Origin: Nitrobacteraceae bacterium AZCC 2146
Lineage (GTDB): Bacteria > Pseudomonadota > Alphaproteobacteria > Rhizobiales > Xanthobacteraceae
Reading direction: 5' to 3'
NCBI GenBank assembly: GCA_036924855.1
Contig: JBAGRP010000001.1
Span: forward strand, 4,278,001-4,342,000
DNA length: 64,000 nucleotides
Both the position numbers and the translations under genes were made by a program. Below are positions 50,805 to 59,427 of the stretch, piece after piece. The notes below the pieces were generated by a model. It saw only the letters and a program-made list of their open reading frames with translations. It was not told the origin of the DNA and ran no database searches. Every line of letters begins with the position of its first letter. The first letter of the stretch is position 1.

Positions 50805-51343
50805 TGCGCCTTTCCTGCCGTCTCCATGGATTCGCCCGGCGTCTTGTAGGTGTTGCAGACGCGCGACCCGTCGGAAAAGAAGCTGATGCATTCGGCGTAG
50901 GACGGTTCGCCCTTGCCCTTGATCCGCGCGATCACGTAATCGGCGACGGCCTCGATCTCGTTCGGCCGCAGAAAGCTGGTCGCCTCCGGCGGCATCTGAT
51001 CGCCGAGATCCTGCCGGGTCATGTCGTGGCACTTGACGGTGTCATAGGCACCGCGGGTGAAGAAGGGCATGCCAGTGGCGGGACGGCCGCAACCGACGGT
51101 CTCGACGATCTGCTCGCGCGTCAGCTCGGTCTTGCGCAGCGACAGCGCATCGCCGCCATAGCCGCCGCCGCCATTGCCGTGCCATTTGTGACAGCCCATG
51201 CAATTGGCGCGTTTGAAGATATTCTTGCCGGCATCGGTGGGGTCCGGCGGCGACTGCGCGCGCGCGGAGGATAGCGCGCCGGCGAGGCAGGCCAGTGCGG
51301 CAACGATCGTCAATGGAAGTTTGAGAGTCGTCAGATTTATCAT
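50801..51343 (-). CDS. periplasmic c-type cytochrome next to PQQ dehydrogenase
   Basis: 180 residues: signal peptide (LPLTIVAALACLAGAL, cut after ARA near 29), one haem site CMGCH at 48-52 and a likely axial Met92 in GRPATGMPFF. Probable electron acceptor for the PQQ dehydrogenase upstream (XoxG/cytochrome cL-like role). Extra Cys85 and two late Cys in SYAECISFF and SRVCNTY could form a disulfide. The 235-base gap to the dehydrogenase holds a repeat element, so coupling is by read-through only. Confidence 0.82.
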   Translation of the reverse strand: MINLTTLKLPLTIVAALACLAGALSSARAQSPPDPTDAGKNIFKRANCMGCHKWHGNGGGGYGGDALSLRKTELTREQIVETVGCGRPATGMPFFTRGAYDTVKCHDMTRQDLGDQMPPEATSFLRPNEIEAVADYVIARIKGKGEPSYAECISFFSDGSRVCNTYKTPGESMETAGKAQ

Positions 51344-51414
51344 TAAAGCTCATTCCGATTTGAAAGCACGCTCAAGCCTTTCGCTTAGGATGAACAATCC
51401 AATCCCCACGGATT

Positions 51415-51520
51415 CCTCATCCTGAGGAGCGGTCGTCTTCGACCGCGTCTCGAAGGATGGGCGAAACACGCTTTATGGTTCGAGACGCGCGCCCAAGAGC
51501 GCGCTCCTCACCATGAGGAC
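51415..51520. repeat. dispersed palindromic repeat, family 4
   Basis: CCTCATCCTGAGGAGC at the left end and GCGCTCCTCACCATGAGGAC at the right end are imperfect inverted copies, with the further inner arms GCGTCTCGAA and TTCGAGACGC. It lies between the PQQ dehydrogenase and cytochrome genes and can fold into a long hairpin. Confidence 0.75.
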
Positions 51521-51578
51521 GGAGGTTGGCTCAACGCTTTGGCTGCCTTCATCCGTCATGGCGAGGAGCGTCGCGCCC

Positions 51579-53360
51579 TCAGAGCGCAAACACGTAGAGC
51601 ATCGATCCCGGCTGCATCTTCTTCAGTTCGGGCGTCGAATCGATGAACCACTTGTCCCAAGCGCCGCCCATCCCGACCAGGATCGCGATGTATTGCTTGC
51701 CATCCACCGTGAAGGTCATCGGCGGGGCATTGACGCCGCCGCCGGTGTTGAACTCCCAGCGTTTCTCCAGCGTCTTGGCGTCGAGTGCCATCACCTCGCC
51801 CGAAGGCTGACCGGAGAACACCAGATCGGGCGTCGCCAGCATGCCGCCCAAATTCGGGAACGGCGTTTCCATCTTGCCGGCGATCTTGCCGGTGGTGACG
51901 TCGATCGCGGTGACACTGCCGGTGATGCGCACCGGCTGGCTCGGTCCGCCGCCGGTCCAGAACTCACGCGGCTTGAGCTTGTCCGGCGTCGCCTCCTCGA
52001 CCGTGATGCGGTTGCAGCTCTCGATCACCGGGATGTACCAGAGCTTCAGGTCGGGATTATAGGCAGTCGGCGGCCAGTTCTTGCCGCCCATGTTGCCGGG
52101 GCAGATGTCGGTGACCTTGTTGTCGCGATGCGGCGTGACGGACGCGTTGTAGCGCTGCACCGGCTTGCCCGGATCGTATTCGACCGGCTTGCCGGATTCC
52201 GCATCCAGTCCCTTGGTCCATGTCACCTTCTTCACGAAGGGCAGGCCCCAGACGAATTTGCCGCTGTTGCGATCGATGGCATAGGCAAAGCCGTTGCGAT
52301 CGGCCTCCAGCGCTAGCTTCAACGTGCCGTTCGGGCCGGGCACATCGACCAGCACATTTTCCGCGACACTGTCATAGTCGAACGGATCGTTCGGCGTGTG
52401 CTGGTAATGCCACTTGATCTTGCCGGTGTCGGCTTCCAGCGCCAGCGAACTGTCGGTGTAGAGATTGTCGCCGGGCCGGTACTGGTTGTCCCAGTCCGGG
52501 CCGGGATTGCCGACGCCCCAGATGATGGTGTCGGTGGCGGGATCGTAGCTTCCCGTGACCCAGGTCGAGCCACCGCCGCTGGCCGCAGCGTTCTGATCGT
52601 CCTTCCAGGTTTCATGGCCGGGCTCGCCCTTGGTCGGAATCGTGTACGTGCGCCAGACTTCCTTCTGGCTCGAAAGATCCGTCGCCGCGATCCAGCCGCG
52701 GATGCCGTATTCGGCGCCGGCCACCCCGGTGATCGCCATGTTCTTCACGATCAGCGGCGCGCCGGTGATGACCTCCCCCTTGTCGGGATCGGCAACCTGG
52801 CGCTGCCACGCGACCTGGCCATTGTCCTTGTTGGTGGCGATCAGCCGGCCATCGAGCGTATGCGAGACCACGAGATTGCCCCACAGCGCGACGCCGCGAT
52901 TATCGACGCCGCAGCAGGCCACCGCGCCAGCCCAGTCATGATCAGTCTTCGGATCCATCTTCCAGAGCAGCGCGCCGCGCCCGCCATGGGTGTCGATCTT
53001 GTAGACCGAGCCCCAACCGTCGGTGACATACATGAAGCCGTTCTCGACGATCGGTGTGGCTTCTAGACCGCCATGGGTCCAGATGCCGCCACCCTCGACG
53101 CCACCGAGATGCATGGTCCAGGCGACTTTCAGGTTCTTCACCGTATCGCGATTAATCTCCTTCAGACCGGAGAACCGATGCGCCGAAAAATTCTTGTGAT
53201 GGTGAAGCCAGTTGCCGGTTTCCTTGTCGGCATTGAGCAGCCGGTCATGGGTGACCTCATCAGCGGCAGCGGCGGGCAGCGCGCCGAAACCGATGGCTGC
53301 CACACTCGCGAGCAACGCGGCTCGCACGTAAACTTTTCTGATAGAAGTGAACCGCGTCAT
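51579..53360 (-). CDS. PQQ-dependent alcohol dehydrogenase, lanthanide (Asp-x-Asp) type
   Basis: 593 residues with a signal peptide (cut after AAA near 33) and the eight-bladed propeller of quinoprotein alcohol dehydrogenases. The vicinal cysteines Cys149-Cys150 (VACCGVDN) and GNPGPDWDNQYRPGDN are present. The catalytic Asp328 in PFDYDSVAEN is followed two residues on by Asp330, the extra metal-binding Asp that marks lanthanide-dependent enzymes (XoxF, PedH, ExaF) and is Ala or Ser in calcium enzymes. It oxidises methanol, ethanol or larger alcohols in the periplasm. ATG at 53360 behind AGGAGG. Cytochrome c and an unknown secreted protein follow. No pqq genes in the window. Confidence 0.85.
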   Translation of the reverse strand: MTRFTSIRKVYVRAALLASVAAIGFGALPAAAADEVTHDRLLNADKETGNWLHHHKNFSAHRFSGLKEINRDTVKNLKVAWTMHLGGVEGGGIWTHGGLEATPIVENGFMYVTDGWGSVYKIDTHGGRGALLWKMDPKTDHDWAGAVACCGVDNRGVALWGNLVVSHTLDGRLIATNKDNGQVAWQRQVADPDKGEVITGAPLIVKNMAITGVAGAEYGIRGWIAATDLSSQKEVWRTYTIPTKGEPGHETWKDDQNAAASGGGSTWVTGSYDPATDTIIWGVGNPGPDWDNQYRPGDNLYTDSSLALEADTGKIKWHYQHTPNDPFDYDSVAENVLVDVPGPNGTLKLALEADRNGFAYAIDRNSGKFVWGLPFVKKVTWTKGLDAESGKPVEYDPGKPVQRYNASVTPHRDNKVTDICPGNMGGKNWPPTAYNPDLKLWYIPVIESCNRITVEEATPDKLKPREFWTGGGPSQPVRITGSVTAIDVTTGKIAGKMETPFPNLGGMLATPDLVFSGQPSGEVMALDAKTLEKRWEFNTGGGVNAPPMTFTVDGKQYIAILVGMGGAWDKWFIDSTPELKKMQPGSMLYVFAL

Positions 53361-53478
53361 GGACTGTTTCCTCCTGTTGGCGTCTTCGTGTTGATTTGAT
53401 CGCCCGGCATATCCGGGACGTTCAGGTGAGAAGCCTTGTTCAGTGAGACCGTATTCAGCGAATTCGTCGGTTGCCGCG

Positions 53479-53946
53479 TCAGGGCGCGCGGCTCACAAGC
53501 ACCTCCATTTCCTTGGTTCCGGCTTTCTGGAACACGACGGAGCAGGTCAGGCGCTCGCCATCCACCAGTCTCTGTCGGGTCTGCAGCAGCATGACGTGAT
53601 AATTATCGGGTTTGAGGACGGTCGCCTTGTTCGGCGGGATCGGAATCGACGGGATCGAACGCATCGCAGGCGATCCCTCGCCGCGATCGACAATGTGCTT
53701 CTCGGTAAAGTTCGCGAACGGGCACCTCACCCGCAACAATGCATCGGCCTCTGCCGCGTCGTTGGTGATCGTCATCAGCAATGGAACATCGATTCCGACC
53801 TGATCAACAGGCGACACCCAGGCCTTCGTGACCTGCAGGGTTTCGCCGGCGCCAAGCGCCGGACCGATCCCGAGTCCGAGTGCGACCAGGCTAAATCCTG
53901 CAGACCAGAGTCTTGACGACCGAGGCCGTGCAGACGCCACCGCCAT
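53479..53946 (-). CDS. PCuAC-type copper chaperone
   Basis: 155 residues: signal peptide (SAGFSLVALGLGIGPALGAG) and a cupredoxin-like domain with the PCuAC copper ligands. EKHIVDRGEGSPAMRSI holds the first His and Met; KPDNYHVMLL holds the HxM pair. Such proteins bind Cu(I) in the periplasm and load cytochrome oxidase CuA or other cuproproteins. ATG at 53946 is used; an in-frame GTG at 53955 is possible. It lies 118 bases upstream of the PQQ dehydrogenase gene and may be in the same transcript, although that enzyme contains no copper. Confidence 0.78.
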   Translation of the reverse strand: MAVASARPRSSRLWSAGFSLVALGLGIGPALGAGETLQVTKAWVSPVDQVGIDVPLLMTITNDAAEADALLRVRCPFANFTEKHIVDRGEGSPAMRSIPSIPIPPNKATVLKPDNYHVMLLQTRQRLVDGERLTCSVVFQKAGTKEMEVLVSRAP

Positions 53947-53955
53947 GCTGACCAC

Positions 53956-54344
53956 CGGTCAGTTCACGGTCGGCTCGTGTACATATGGATTGGGGAAAGT
54001 CTGGACAGGGAAAGTCTGGACAGAGACTGGCAAACGCTATGCGGCGTCCGGCTCATCGGCATTGTCCTCCTGCGTCGTATTTTTGTTTTTCGACTCTGCA
54101 AGCGCGGACATTGCACGTCCAAAGTTACAACCTGTCAAGCGCGTCGTGCGTCAAACAATAGGTGCAGCGCCGCAACGCGCCGGTTTGGCATTATTGATCC
54201 GGTCTCGGCCGCCATCGATCTTGCAGAGCTGCGCGGCGTTGCCACGGTGTTGTCAGACGCAGCGAATAATTTATCATGCTACTGTCATTGCTAGACTTTG
54301 CGACGTCGCCGCTTGATCGCCACAATCCTGAAAAGGCTCATCGC
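53956..54344. other. intergenic stretch with a 15-bp tandem duplication
   Basis: 389 bases between divergent genes. A perfect tandem duplication of GGGAAAGTCTGGACA occupies 53993-54022. Other open frames here are short and lack a ribosome site. Promoters for the PCuAC gene (minus) and the next gene (plus) should lie here, but I cannot pick out their boxes. Confidence 0.5.
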
Positions 54345-54686
54345 ATGAAGCGGATCATGTTTAGCGCGGGGCTATCGTTGATCGCTGCTGCGATGCAGCC
54401 TGCAACCGCGCAACAGGTTGCACCGCTGTCGCATGTGCCGTTCACCGCGGCCCTGTCGAACGCCACGCCACTGGCGTTTGGTATGCAAGCCGACGATGCT
54501 GCCCGCGCGCTGGGCACGCCGCTGGCTTACATCAGCGGCCGGCCGGGTAATGAAATCTATCTCGCCTTCCGCGATGTCGGCGGCAGCGGCTTCTTCGATC
54601 GCCGCGATCGGCTCTATCTCCAGTTCCGCAAGGGTCGCCTCACCGGCTGGAAGGGCGACTGGGGCCGCAACTGGATGTGGCAATAA
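54345..54686 (+). CDS. small secreted hypothetical protein
   Basis: 113 residues with a signal peptide (FSAGLSLIAAAMQPATA, cut near AQ at 23) and a mature part PLAFGMQADDAARALGTPLAYISG ... GSGFFDRRDRLYLQFRKGRLTGWKGDWG. The helix-then-two-strand order with a 'GM...AxxxLGTP' start recalls the small BamE/SmpA fold, but there is no lipobox, so that is only a shape resemblance. ATG at 54345 with AAAAGG upstream. Function unknown. Confidence 0.6.
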   Translation: MKRIMFSAGLSLIAAAMQPATAQQVAPLSHVPFTAALSNATPLAFGMQADDAARALGTPLAYISGRPGNEIYLAFRDVGGSGFFDRRDRLYLQFRKGRLTGWKGDWGRNWMWQ

Positions 54687-54754
54687 CATTGCATCGCAAA
54701 TTCGCTTGCTGCATCAAGCTCAAGACTCGTCAACCCAACATGAATGGATGACCC

Positions 54755-55429
54755 GTGGGACAAGACATTACGCTGACCGCTTCGGACAAGTTTGAACTCG
54801 GCGCCTATCGTACAACACCCCCCGGCACGCCGAAGGGGGCGGTGGTCGTGATCCAGGAAATCTTCGGGGTCAATCATCACATCCGCGCCGTCTGCGATCG
54901 CTTCGCCGTGCAGGGCTATGTCGCGGTGGCGCCATCGATCTTTGATCGCATCGAGCGCAACTTCCAGTCTGGCTACTCGCCCGAGGAAGTCGCCATCGCC
55001 CGCAAATTCGTCGCCAGTCCGGACTGGCCGGCGATGCTGCTCGATACGCAGGCCGCGATCGATTCGGTAAAGGACGTCGGCCCGGTCGGGATCATCGGCT
55101 TCTGCCTCGGCGGCAGCGTCGCTTATGCCGCGGCGACGAAACTGTCAGGCTTGAGCGCCGCGATCGGTTACTACGGCGGCGCCATCGTCCGCTTCGCCGA
55201 CGACAAACCGAAGGTGCCGACGCAACTGCATTTCGGCGAACAGGATCACGGCATTCCGCTCAGCGATGTCGAGACCATTCGCACCAAGCGGCCGGAGGTC
55301 GAAGTGTTCGTCTATGACGGCGCGCAGCACGGCTTCGGCTGCGACGAACGCGCCAGCTACGACAAAGCGAGCGCCGACGTCGCCCGGCAGCGCAGCCTGG
55401 CCTTCTTCGCCAAACATCTCGTCGCCTAG
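54755..55429 (+). CDS. dienelactone hydrolase-family protein
   Basis: 224 residues, alpha/beta hydrolase with the dienelactone hydrolase triad: Cys117 in GFCLGGSVAYA, Asp164 in GEQDHGIPL and His192 in GAQHGFGC, plus Glu35 in VVIQEIFGVN that activates the Cys. Members hydrolyse dienelactones in chlorocatechol breakdown, but most chromosomal copies have unknown substrates. No aromatic-degradation genes are adjacent. The start is GTG at 54755 with a weak ribosome site. It converges with the broken Bug receptor gene. Confidence 0.85.
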   Translation: MGQDITLTASDKFELGAYRTTPPGTPKGAVVVIQEIFGVNHHIRAVCDRFAVQGYVAVAPSIFDRIERNFQSGYSPEEVAIARKFVASPDWPAMLLDTQAAIDSVKDVGPVGIIGFCLGGSVAYAAATKLSGLSAAIGYYGGAIVRFADDKPKVPTQLHFGEQDHGIPLSDVETIRTKRPEVEVFVYDGAQHGFGCDERASYDKASADVARQRSLAFFAKHLVA

Positions 55430-55439
55430 AGGAGCGCGG

Positions 55440-56441
55440 TCATTCGCCCCTGACACCTGCGGTTTTGGCCACCGTCGCCCATCGCGCGTAATCGCGGCGC
55501 AAGGTCGTCTCGAAGGATTCGGCGGTGCCACCCACCGGGATCAGATTGACCGCCTGCAATCCCGCGATCCCCTCGGGCGACGCGATGATCCGCGCCAGTT
55601 CGGCAGACAGCTTGGCGACGATGTCCTTGGGCGTCGCCGCCGGTACGAAGACGCCGACCCAGCCTTCGGCCTCGAAGCCGGGATAGCCCAACTCGGCAAG
55701 GGTCGGCAATCCGGCAACAGTTTCTTGCGCGTCTCGCCGCCAACGGCCAGCGCCCTCACCTTGCCGCCGCTCAATTGCGGACCCGCGGTGGTGAGATCGA
55801 CGAAGGCAGCGGTCACCTGGTTGCCGAGCAAGTCATTCAGCAGTGGCGCGGAGCCGCGATACGGCACATGGGTCAGATCGATCCCGGCGGTCTTCTTGAG
55901 CAACTCGCCGTAGAGGTGTGACGTCGTCGCGTTGCCGAACGTTCCGTAAGCGTATTTGCCGGGGTTCGCCTTGGCTAGATCGATCAGGTCCTTCAGCGAT
56001 TTCATTGGCTGCGCATCGGGAATCGTCAGCACGATCGGCGACAGTGCGACGTGGATGACCGGCGCAAGATCCTTGAAGACGTCGTAGGACAAATTGGAAA
56101 CGAGGCTGGGAGCCTGGATGATCTGGGTGATCGCGACCAGCACGGTGTATCCGTCAGCCGGTGCCTTGGCGACGAAGTCGTTGCCGATCAGTCCGCCCGC
56201 GCCCGACTTGTTCTCGACGACGACGGCCTGCTTCCACGCATCCGACAGCTTGCTCGCCAGCAACCGCGCCGAGACATCGGTCGCTCCGCCTGCGGCATAG
56301 GGCACCAATGAATGTGATACGCTTGTCGGGATAACCGGGCGCGGACTGCGCGAACGCATTCGAAAACATCGAGGTCATGAACGTCATCAAGACCGCCGCA
56401 GTCACGACTCGCGCGGTTTTGACCGACGGATACGGATTCAT
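55440..56441 (-). pseudogene. Bug/TctC-type solute-binding protein with two frameshifts
   Basis: The family features are spread over three frames. The signal peptide and PGYPDKRITFI come from the start at 56441. VPYAAGGATDVSARLLASKLS through GGETRKKLLPD follow in a second frame. PTLAELGYPGFEAEGWVGVF to the end are in a third. The first shift fits one extra base at about 56305 (ATTGGTGCCC for expected ATTGTGCCC). The second fits one missing base near 55710 (GATTGCCG for expected GATGTGCCG). Otherwise the sequence is full length. Either a recent pseudogene or sequencing errors; the other Bug gene here is also frameshifted. Confidence 0.85.
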
Positions 56442-56687
56442 TGTCGACTCCCATAGATATTATTTTGAGTTCGCAGGCATGTGACCGGCGCCCGGCGAGT
56501 TGACCTCGCTTGACTTTTTCTAACATGGCTCAATCGTGAATTGATACGGCGTCCCGACAAGGTCGCGTCGTTGCGCTGATACACCACAGTCCGACTCGTG
56601 GTCTTGCCGAAAGACGCCAATTCCGCTGAATGGAAGGAGCAGTTGCCTCGCCGAAAGTTGGCGCACGCGAAAGAATTCAGCGAGAGC

Positions 56688-57434
56688 CTAGAACCAGCGT
56701 TCGCTGATCAGCACGGTGTCGCCGGGGCTGATCGGCGTGCCGAGCGGCACTACCGCGCGGTACACACCGTCCGCCGTATTGTGGGTCAGCGTGACCTCGT
56801 CGCGCTTGGCACGCGGCGAGAAGCCGCCGGCGATGGCCACCGCGCTCTCCACGCTCATGTTCGGCACATAGGGATACTGGCCGGGGGCGGCGACTTCACC
56901 GAGGATGAAGAACGGCCGATAGGCTTCGATCTCGACGGCCACCGAAGGCTCGCGGATAAATCCGTTGCGCAGGCGGCCACTGATTTCCGAAGCAAGGCCA
57001 GCAGGTGTGCGACCGCGTGCCGGCACCGAGCCGATCAACGGCATGGTGATCGCACCGCCCGCATCAATGGCGTAGGAATTGGTGAGACCTTCCTGGCCGT
57101 AGACCACCACGCGCAGCTTGTCGCCGGCATCGAGGTGATACTGCGCATCAAAGCTTGAGACGGGAGCGGGGTAACGCGCCGGCACTGGCGCATAGCCGCG
57201 GCGTGACGGCGCAAAGCCGTTGCGAACGGCTGCGAAGGCACCGCCGCCCGAATTGGAAACCACCACAGGAGGCGAGGCATAGGCCGGCTGGTCATAGGCC
57301 AGCGCGTCGAGATCGCTGCGCGGCTGCACCATCGCGACGGGTCCCGACCTTTGCATGCAGCCGGACAGCGCCAGCGCCGCAAGCGAAGCTATCAAGGACA
57401 ATCGAAACGCGCGCACTGGCAACACCTGGCTCAT
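56688..57434 (-). CDS. polysaccharide export outer-membrane lipoprotein (Wza-type)
   Basis: 248 residues. Lipobox LSGC with Cys26, a Pro/Ala-rich spacer, then the polysaccharide export domain YHLDAGDKLRVVVYGQEGLT ... YAIDAGGAITMPLIGSVPARGRTP (about 98-150) and one SLBB-like part FFILGEVAAPGQYPYVPNMSVESAVAIAGG. Shorter than Wza (about 380), as usual for alphaproteobacterial ExoF/GumB-like proteins with a single SLBB unit. It acts in the outer membrane channel for exopolysaccharide. No wzc/exoP-like or glycosyltransferase genes are adjacent, so it is an isolated member. Confidence 0.85.
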   Translation of the reverse strand: MSQVLPVRAFRLSLIASLAALALSGCMQRSGPVAMVQPRSDLDALAYDQPAYASPPVVVSNSGGGAFAAVRNGFAPSRRGYAPVPARYPAPVSSFDAQYHLDAGDKLRVVVYGQEGLTNSYAIDAGGAITMPLIGSVPARGRTPAGLASEISGRLRNGFIREPSVAVEIEAYRPFFILGEVAAPGQYPYVPNMSVESAVAIAGGFSPRAKRDEVTLTHNTADGVYRAVVPLGTPISPGDTVLISERWF

Positions 57435-57506
57435 CCCTTATGGCGAGACAGCTTCGGTTGTGCCCGGTTATGGTTAACATTCCGTTTTCACCGCCCCCAG
57501 CGGCAT

Positions 57507-57538
57507 GAAAAAGCCCGCCTCCGATACCGGAGGCGGGC
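57507..57538 (-). terminator. Rho-independent terminator of msrA
   Basis: Arms GCCCGCCTCCG / CGGAGGCGGGC around a short loop (57513-57538). On the minus strand it is followed by TTTTTC. It lies just past the msrA stop. Confidence 0.85.
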
Positions 57539-57565
57539 ACTTGGTCAAGTCGCGTCAGGGAGCGA

Positions 57566-58222
57566 TCAGGCGCTGACGGCAACGCCGATCGGGCACGACA
57601 CGCCGGTGCCGCCGAGGCCGCAATAGCCGGCCGGATTCTTCGCCAGATATTGCTGGTGATAGTCCTCGGCGAAATAGAACTCGCCGGCCGGTGCGATCTC
57701 GGTGGTGATGGCGCCGAGGCCCTTAGCCGACAGCGCCTTCTGATACGCCGCCTTCGACGCATCGACGGCGTTGCGCTGCGCATCGCTGAACGTGTAGATC
57801 GCCGAACGATACTGCGTGCCGACATCGTTGCCCTGGCGCATGCCCTGGGTCGGGTTGTGGCTTTCCCAGAAAACCTTCAGCAACTGCTCGTAGGAGATCT
57901 TCTTGGGATCGAACACCACCAGCACCGCTTCGGTGTGGCCGGTGCGGCCCGAACAGGTCTCTTCATAGGTCGGGTTCGGCGTGTGGCCGCCGGCATAGCC
58001 GACCACCGTGGTGTAGACGCCATCGCCGAGTTCCCAGAACTTCCGTTCCGCCCCCCAGAAACAGCCGAGCCCAAACACCGCCTGCTCGAGGCCTTCCGGA
58101 TAGGGCGGCTGGATCTGATGACCGTTGACGAAATGACGTATCGCAGTCGGGATCGGCGTGGCCCTTCCGGGCAGCGCTTCGGCGGCAGTGGGCAATGCGG
58201 TGGTCTTGCGCATAAACAACAT
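57566..58222 (-). CDS. msrA: peptide methionine (S)-S-oxide reductase
   Basis: 218 residues. The active-site GCFWGAE motif places the catalytic Cys54; [27 protein letters not shown], the YDHxxQYL-like [17 protein letters not shown] and a later resolving Cys near the C terminus (GVSCPIG) are all present. It repairs methionine-S-sulfoxide with thioredoxin. No signal peptide, so cytoplasmic. ATG at 58222 follows GGGAGATGATCC. Single-gene unit ended by a terminator. Confidence 0.93.
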   Translation of the reverse strand: MLFMRKTTALPTAAEALPGRATPIPTAIRHFVNGHQIQPPYPEGLEQAVFGLGCFWGAERKFWELGDGVYTTVVGYAGGHTPNPTYEETCSGRTGHTEAVLVVFDPKKISYEQLLKVFWESHNPTQGMRQGNDVGTQYRSAIYTFSDAQRNAVDASKAAYQKALSAKGLGAITTEIAPAGEFYFAEDYHQQYLAKNPAGYCGLGGTGVSCPIGVAVSA

Positions 58223-58442
58223 GGATCATCTCCCGGCGCGTCGTCGAACGAAGTGAAATCCGGTTCGCTGGAGCAACGCGCGCATCTGACGGCCAACAGC
58301 GCTGGAGCGGCAAAACCGGATTCACTTTTGCCGAACGGCGCCGAACTCAAACCGCAATATAGGCATCTACGGACAAAACGGCAGATCTGTTACGCCCGCC
58401 AGCCCGGACAAAAGCGATCGGCGCGGCAACGCCGTGGCCTCA

Positions 58443-58760
58443 TCAATTCCGGGAATAACCGATCAGCGGCTTGCGCGGCCGGAACAGCAGCATCAAGAGG
58501 ATTCCCAGCACGCCCATCACCGCCCAGGCCGGCTGGTTCAGAATGACCTTCACGACACCATTCCAGAGCCAGGGCGCAGCGCCCTCGATCATCGCCTGGA
58601 ATGCCCGCTGGCTGGCCTGATGGATGTCGTTCCAGAATTCGCCAAGCCGGGTCAGCCGCAACGCCTGATCGGCGATCGACCGGGCGCCGTCATAGACCAG
58701 GAAAATGAACCCGCCGGCCAGGAGCAAGAGCCCCACCAGACGGAAAAACCCGCGGATCAT
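58443..58760 (-). CDS. small two-span membrane protein
   Basis: 105 residues: hydrophobic helices LVGLLLLAGGFIFLVY near the start and WAVMGVLGILLMLLF near the end, with a loop carrying FWNDIHQASQRAFQAMIEG between them and a basic C terminus FRPRKPLIGYSRN. Both termini are probably cytoplasmic. Family not recognised beyond hypothetical proteins of rhizobia. ATG at 58760 has GAGGGG upstream; the frame could be read to 59006 but that part is not protein-like. Confidence 0.65.
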   Translation of the reverse strand: MIRGFFRLVGLLLLAGGFIFLVYDGARSIADQALRLTRLGEFWNDIHQASQRAFQAMIEGAAPWLWNGVVKVILNQPAWAVMGVLGILLMLLFRPRKPLIGYSRN

Positions 58761-59100
58761 GCGAACCCCTCTTGTCGATCTGGCCCCGGCAATACCGGGG
58801 TAGCCCAAGAAATTCAACCCCGCCAGCAACTTAACCGCCATTCCGGGCTTTTTATCGCCCGAACGGGTCTCCGGGAAAACGTTGACGGTGGAAATCCCGC
58901 CCTCTATAAGGAGTGCCAATGGCGGTGGGCGCAATCCTGCCGCCGCTGTTCTTTGAGCGGCGTGCCTTGAGAGTTTTCGCTCCGGGGATAGCATTTTCAG
59001 GAACACCCCGGAAACAGATCAGCGTTGGCCGCGCAGTTGAGCGGCAGGCGTCAATCAGCCCGGCGCCCATGATGGGTCGCTGCTGAAGGATATTTGAGAT
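58761..59100. other. intergenic stretch upstream of rpsT
   Basis: 340 bases between the membrane-protein gene and divergent rpsT. I see no ORF with a ribosome site. The rpsT promoter should lie in the right half; no clear boxes were picked. Confidence 0.5.
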
Positions 59101-59376
59101 ATGGCCAATACGACCTCCGCCAAGAAGGCGACGCGCAAGATTGCCCGTCGCACCATCGTCAACAAGGCGCGCCGCACCCAGATGCGCGGTTCGGTTCGCA
59201 CCGTCGAGGAAGCGATCAAGAGCGGCGACCGCGAAGCGGCGCTGAAGGCGATGGCGCTCGCGGAGCCTGAACTGATGCAGGCCGCCCAGCGCAACATCGT
59301 TCACAAGAACAAGGCGAGCCGGAAAGTTTCGCGCCTCGTGCACCAGATCGCGAAGCTCGCAGCCGTCGCGCAGTAA
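59101..59376 (+). CDS. rpsT: 30S ribosomal protein S20
   Basis: 91 residues, highly basic, with the S20 pattern [25 protein letters not shown], an alternating acid-base helix and the C-terminal [22 protein letters not shown]. It binds 16S rRNA early in small-subunit assembly. ATG at 59101 behind GAAGGATATTTGAG. A Rho-independent terminator follows 25 bases on. Its position before dnaA matches other Bradyrhizobium/Rhodopseudomonas chromosomes. Confidence 0.95.
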   Translation: MANTTSAKKATRKIARRTIVNKARRTQMRGSVRTVEEAIKSGDREAALKAMALAEPELMQAAQRNIVHKNKASRKVSRLVHQIAKLAAVAQ

Positions 59377-59400
59377 CCCGATCGACGAGAATAATCTTCG

Positions 59401-59427
59401 AAAAGCCCGGCTCGCGCCGGGCTTTTT
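59401..59427 (+). terminator. Rho-independent terminator of rpsT
   Basis: A perfect 11-bp stem, AAAAGCCCGGC / GCCGGGCTTTT, with loop TCGC followed by TT, so the 3' side ends in a six-T run. It can work in both directions but serves rpsT here. Confidence 0.9.
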
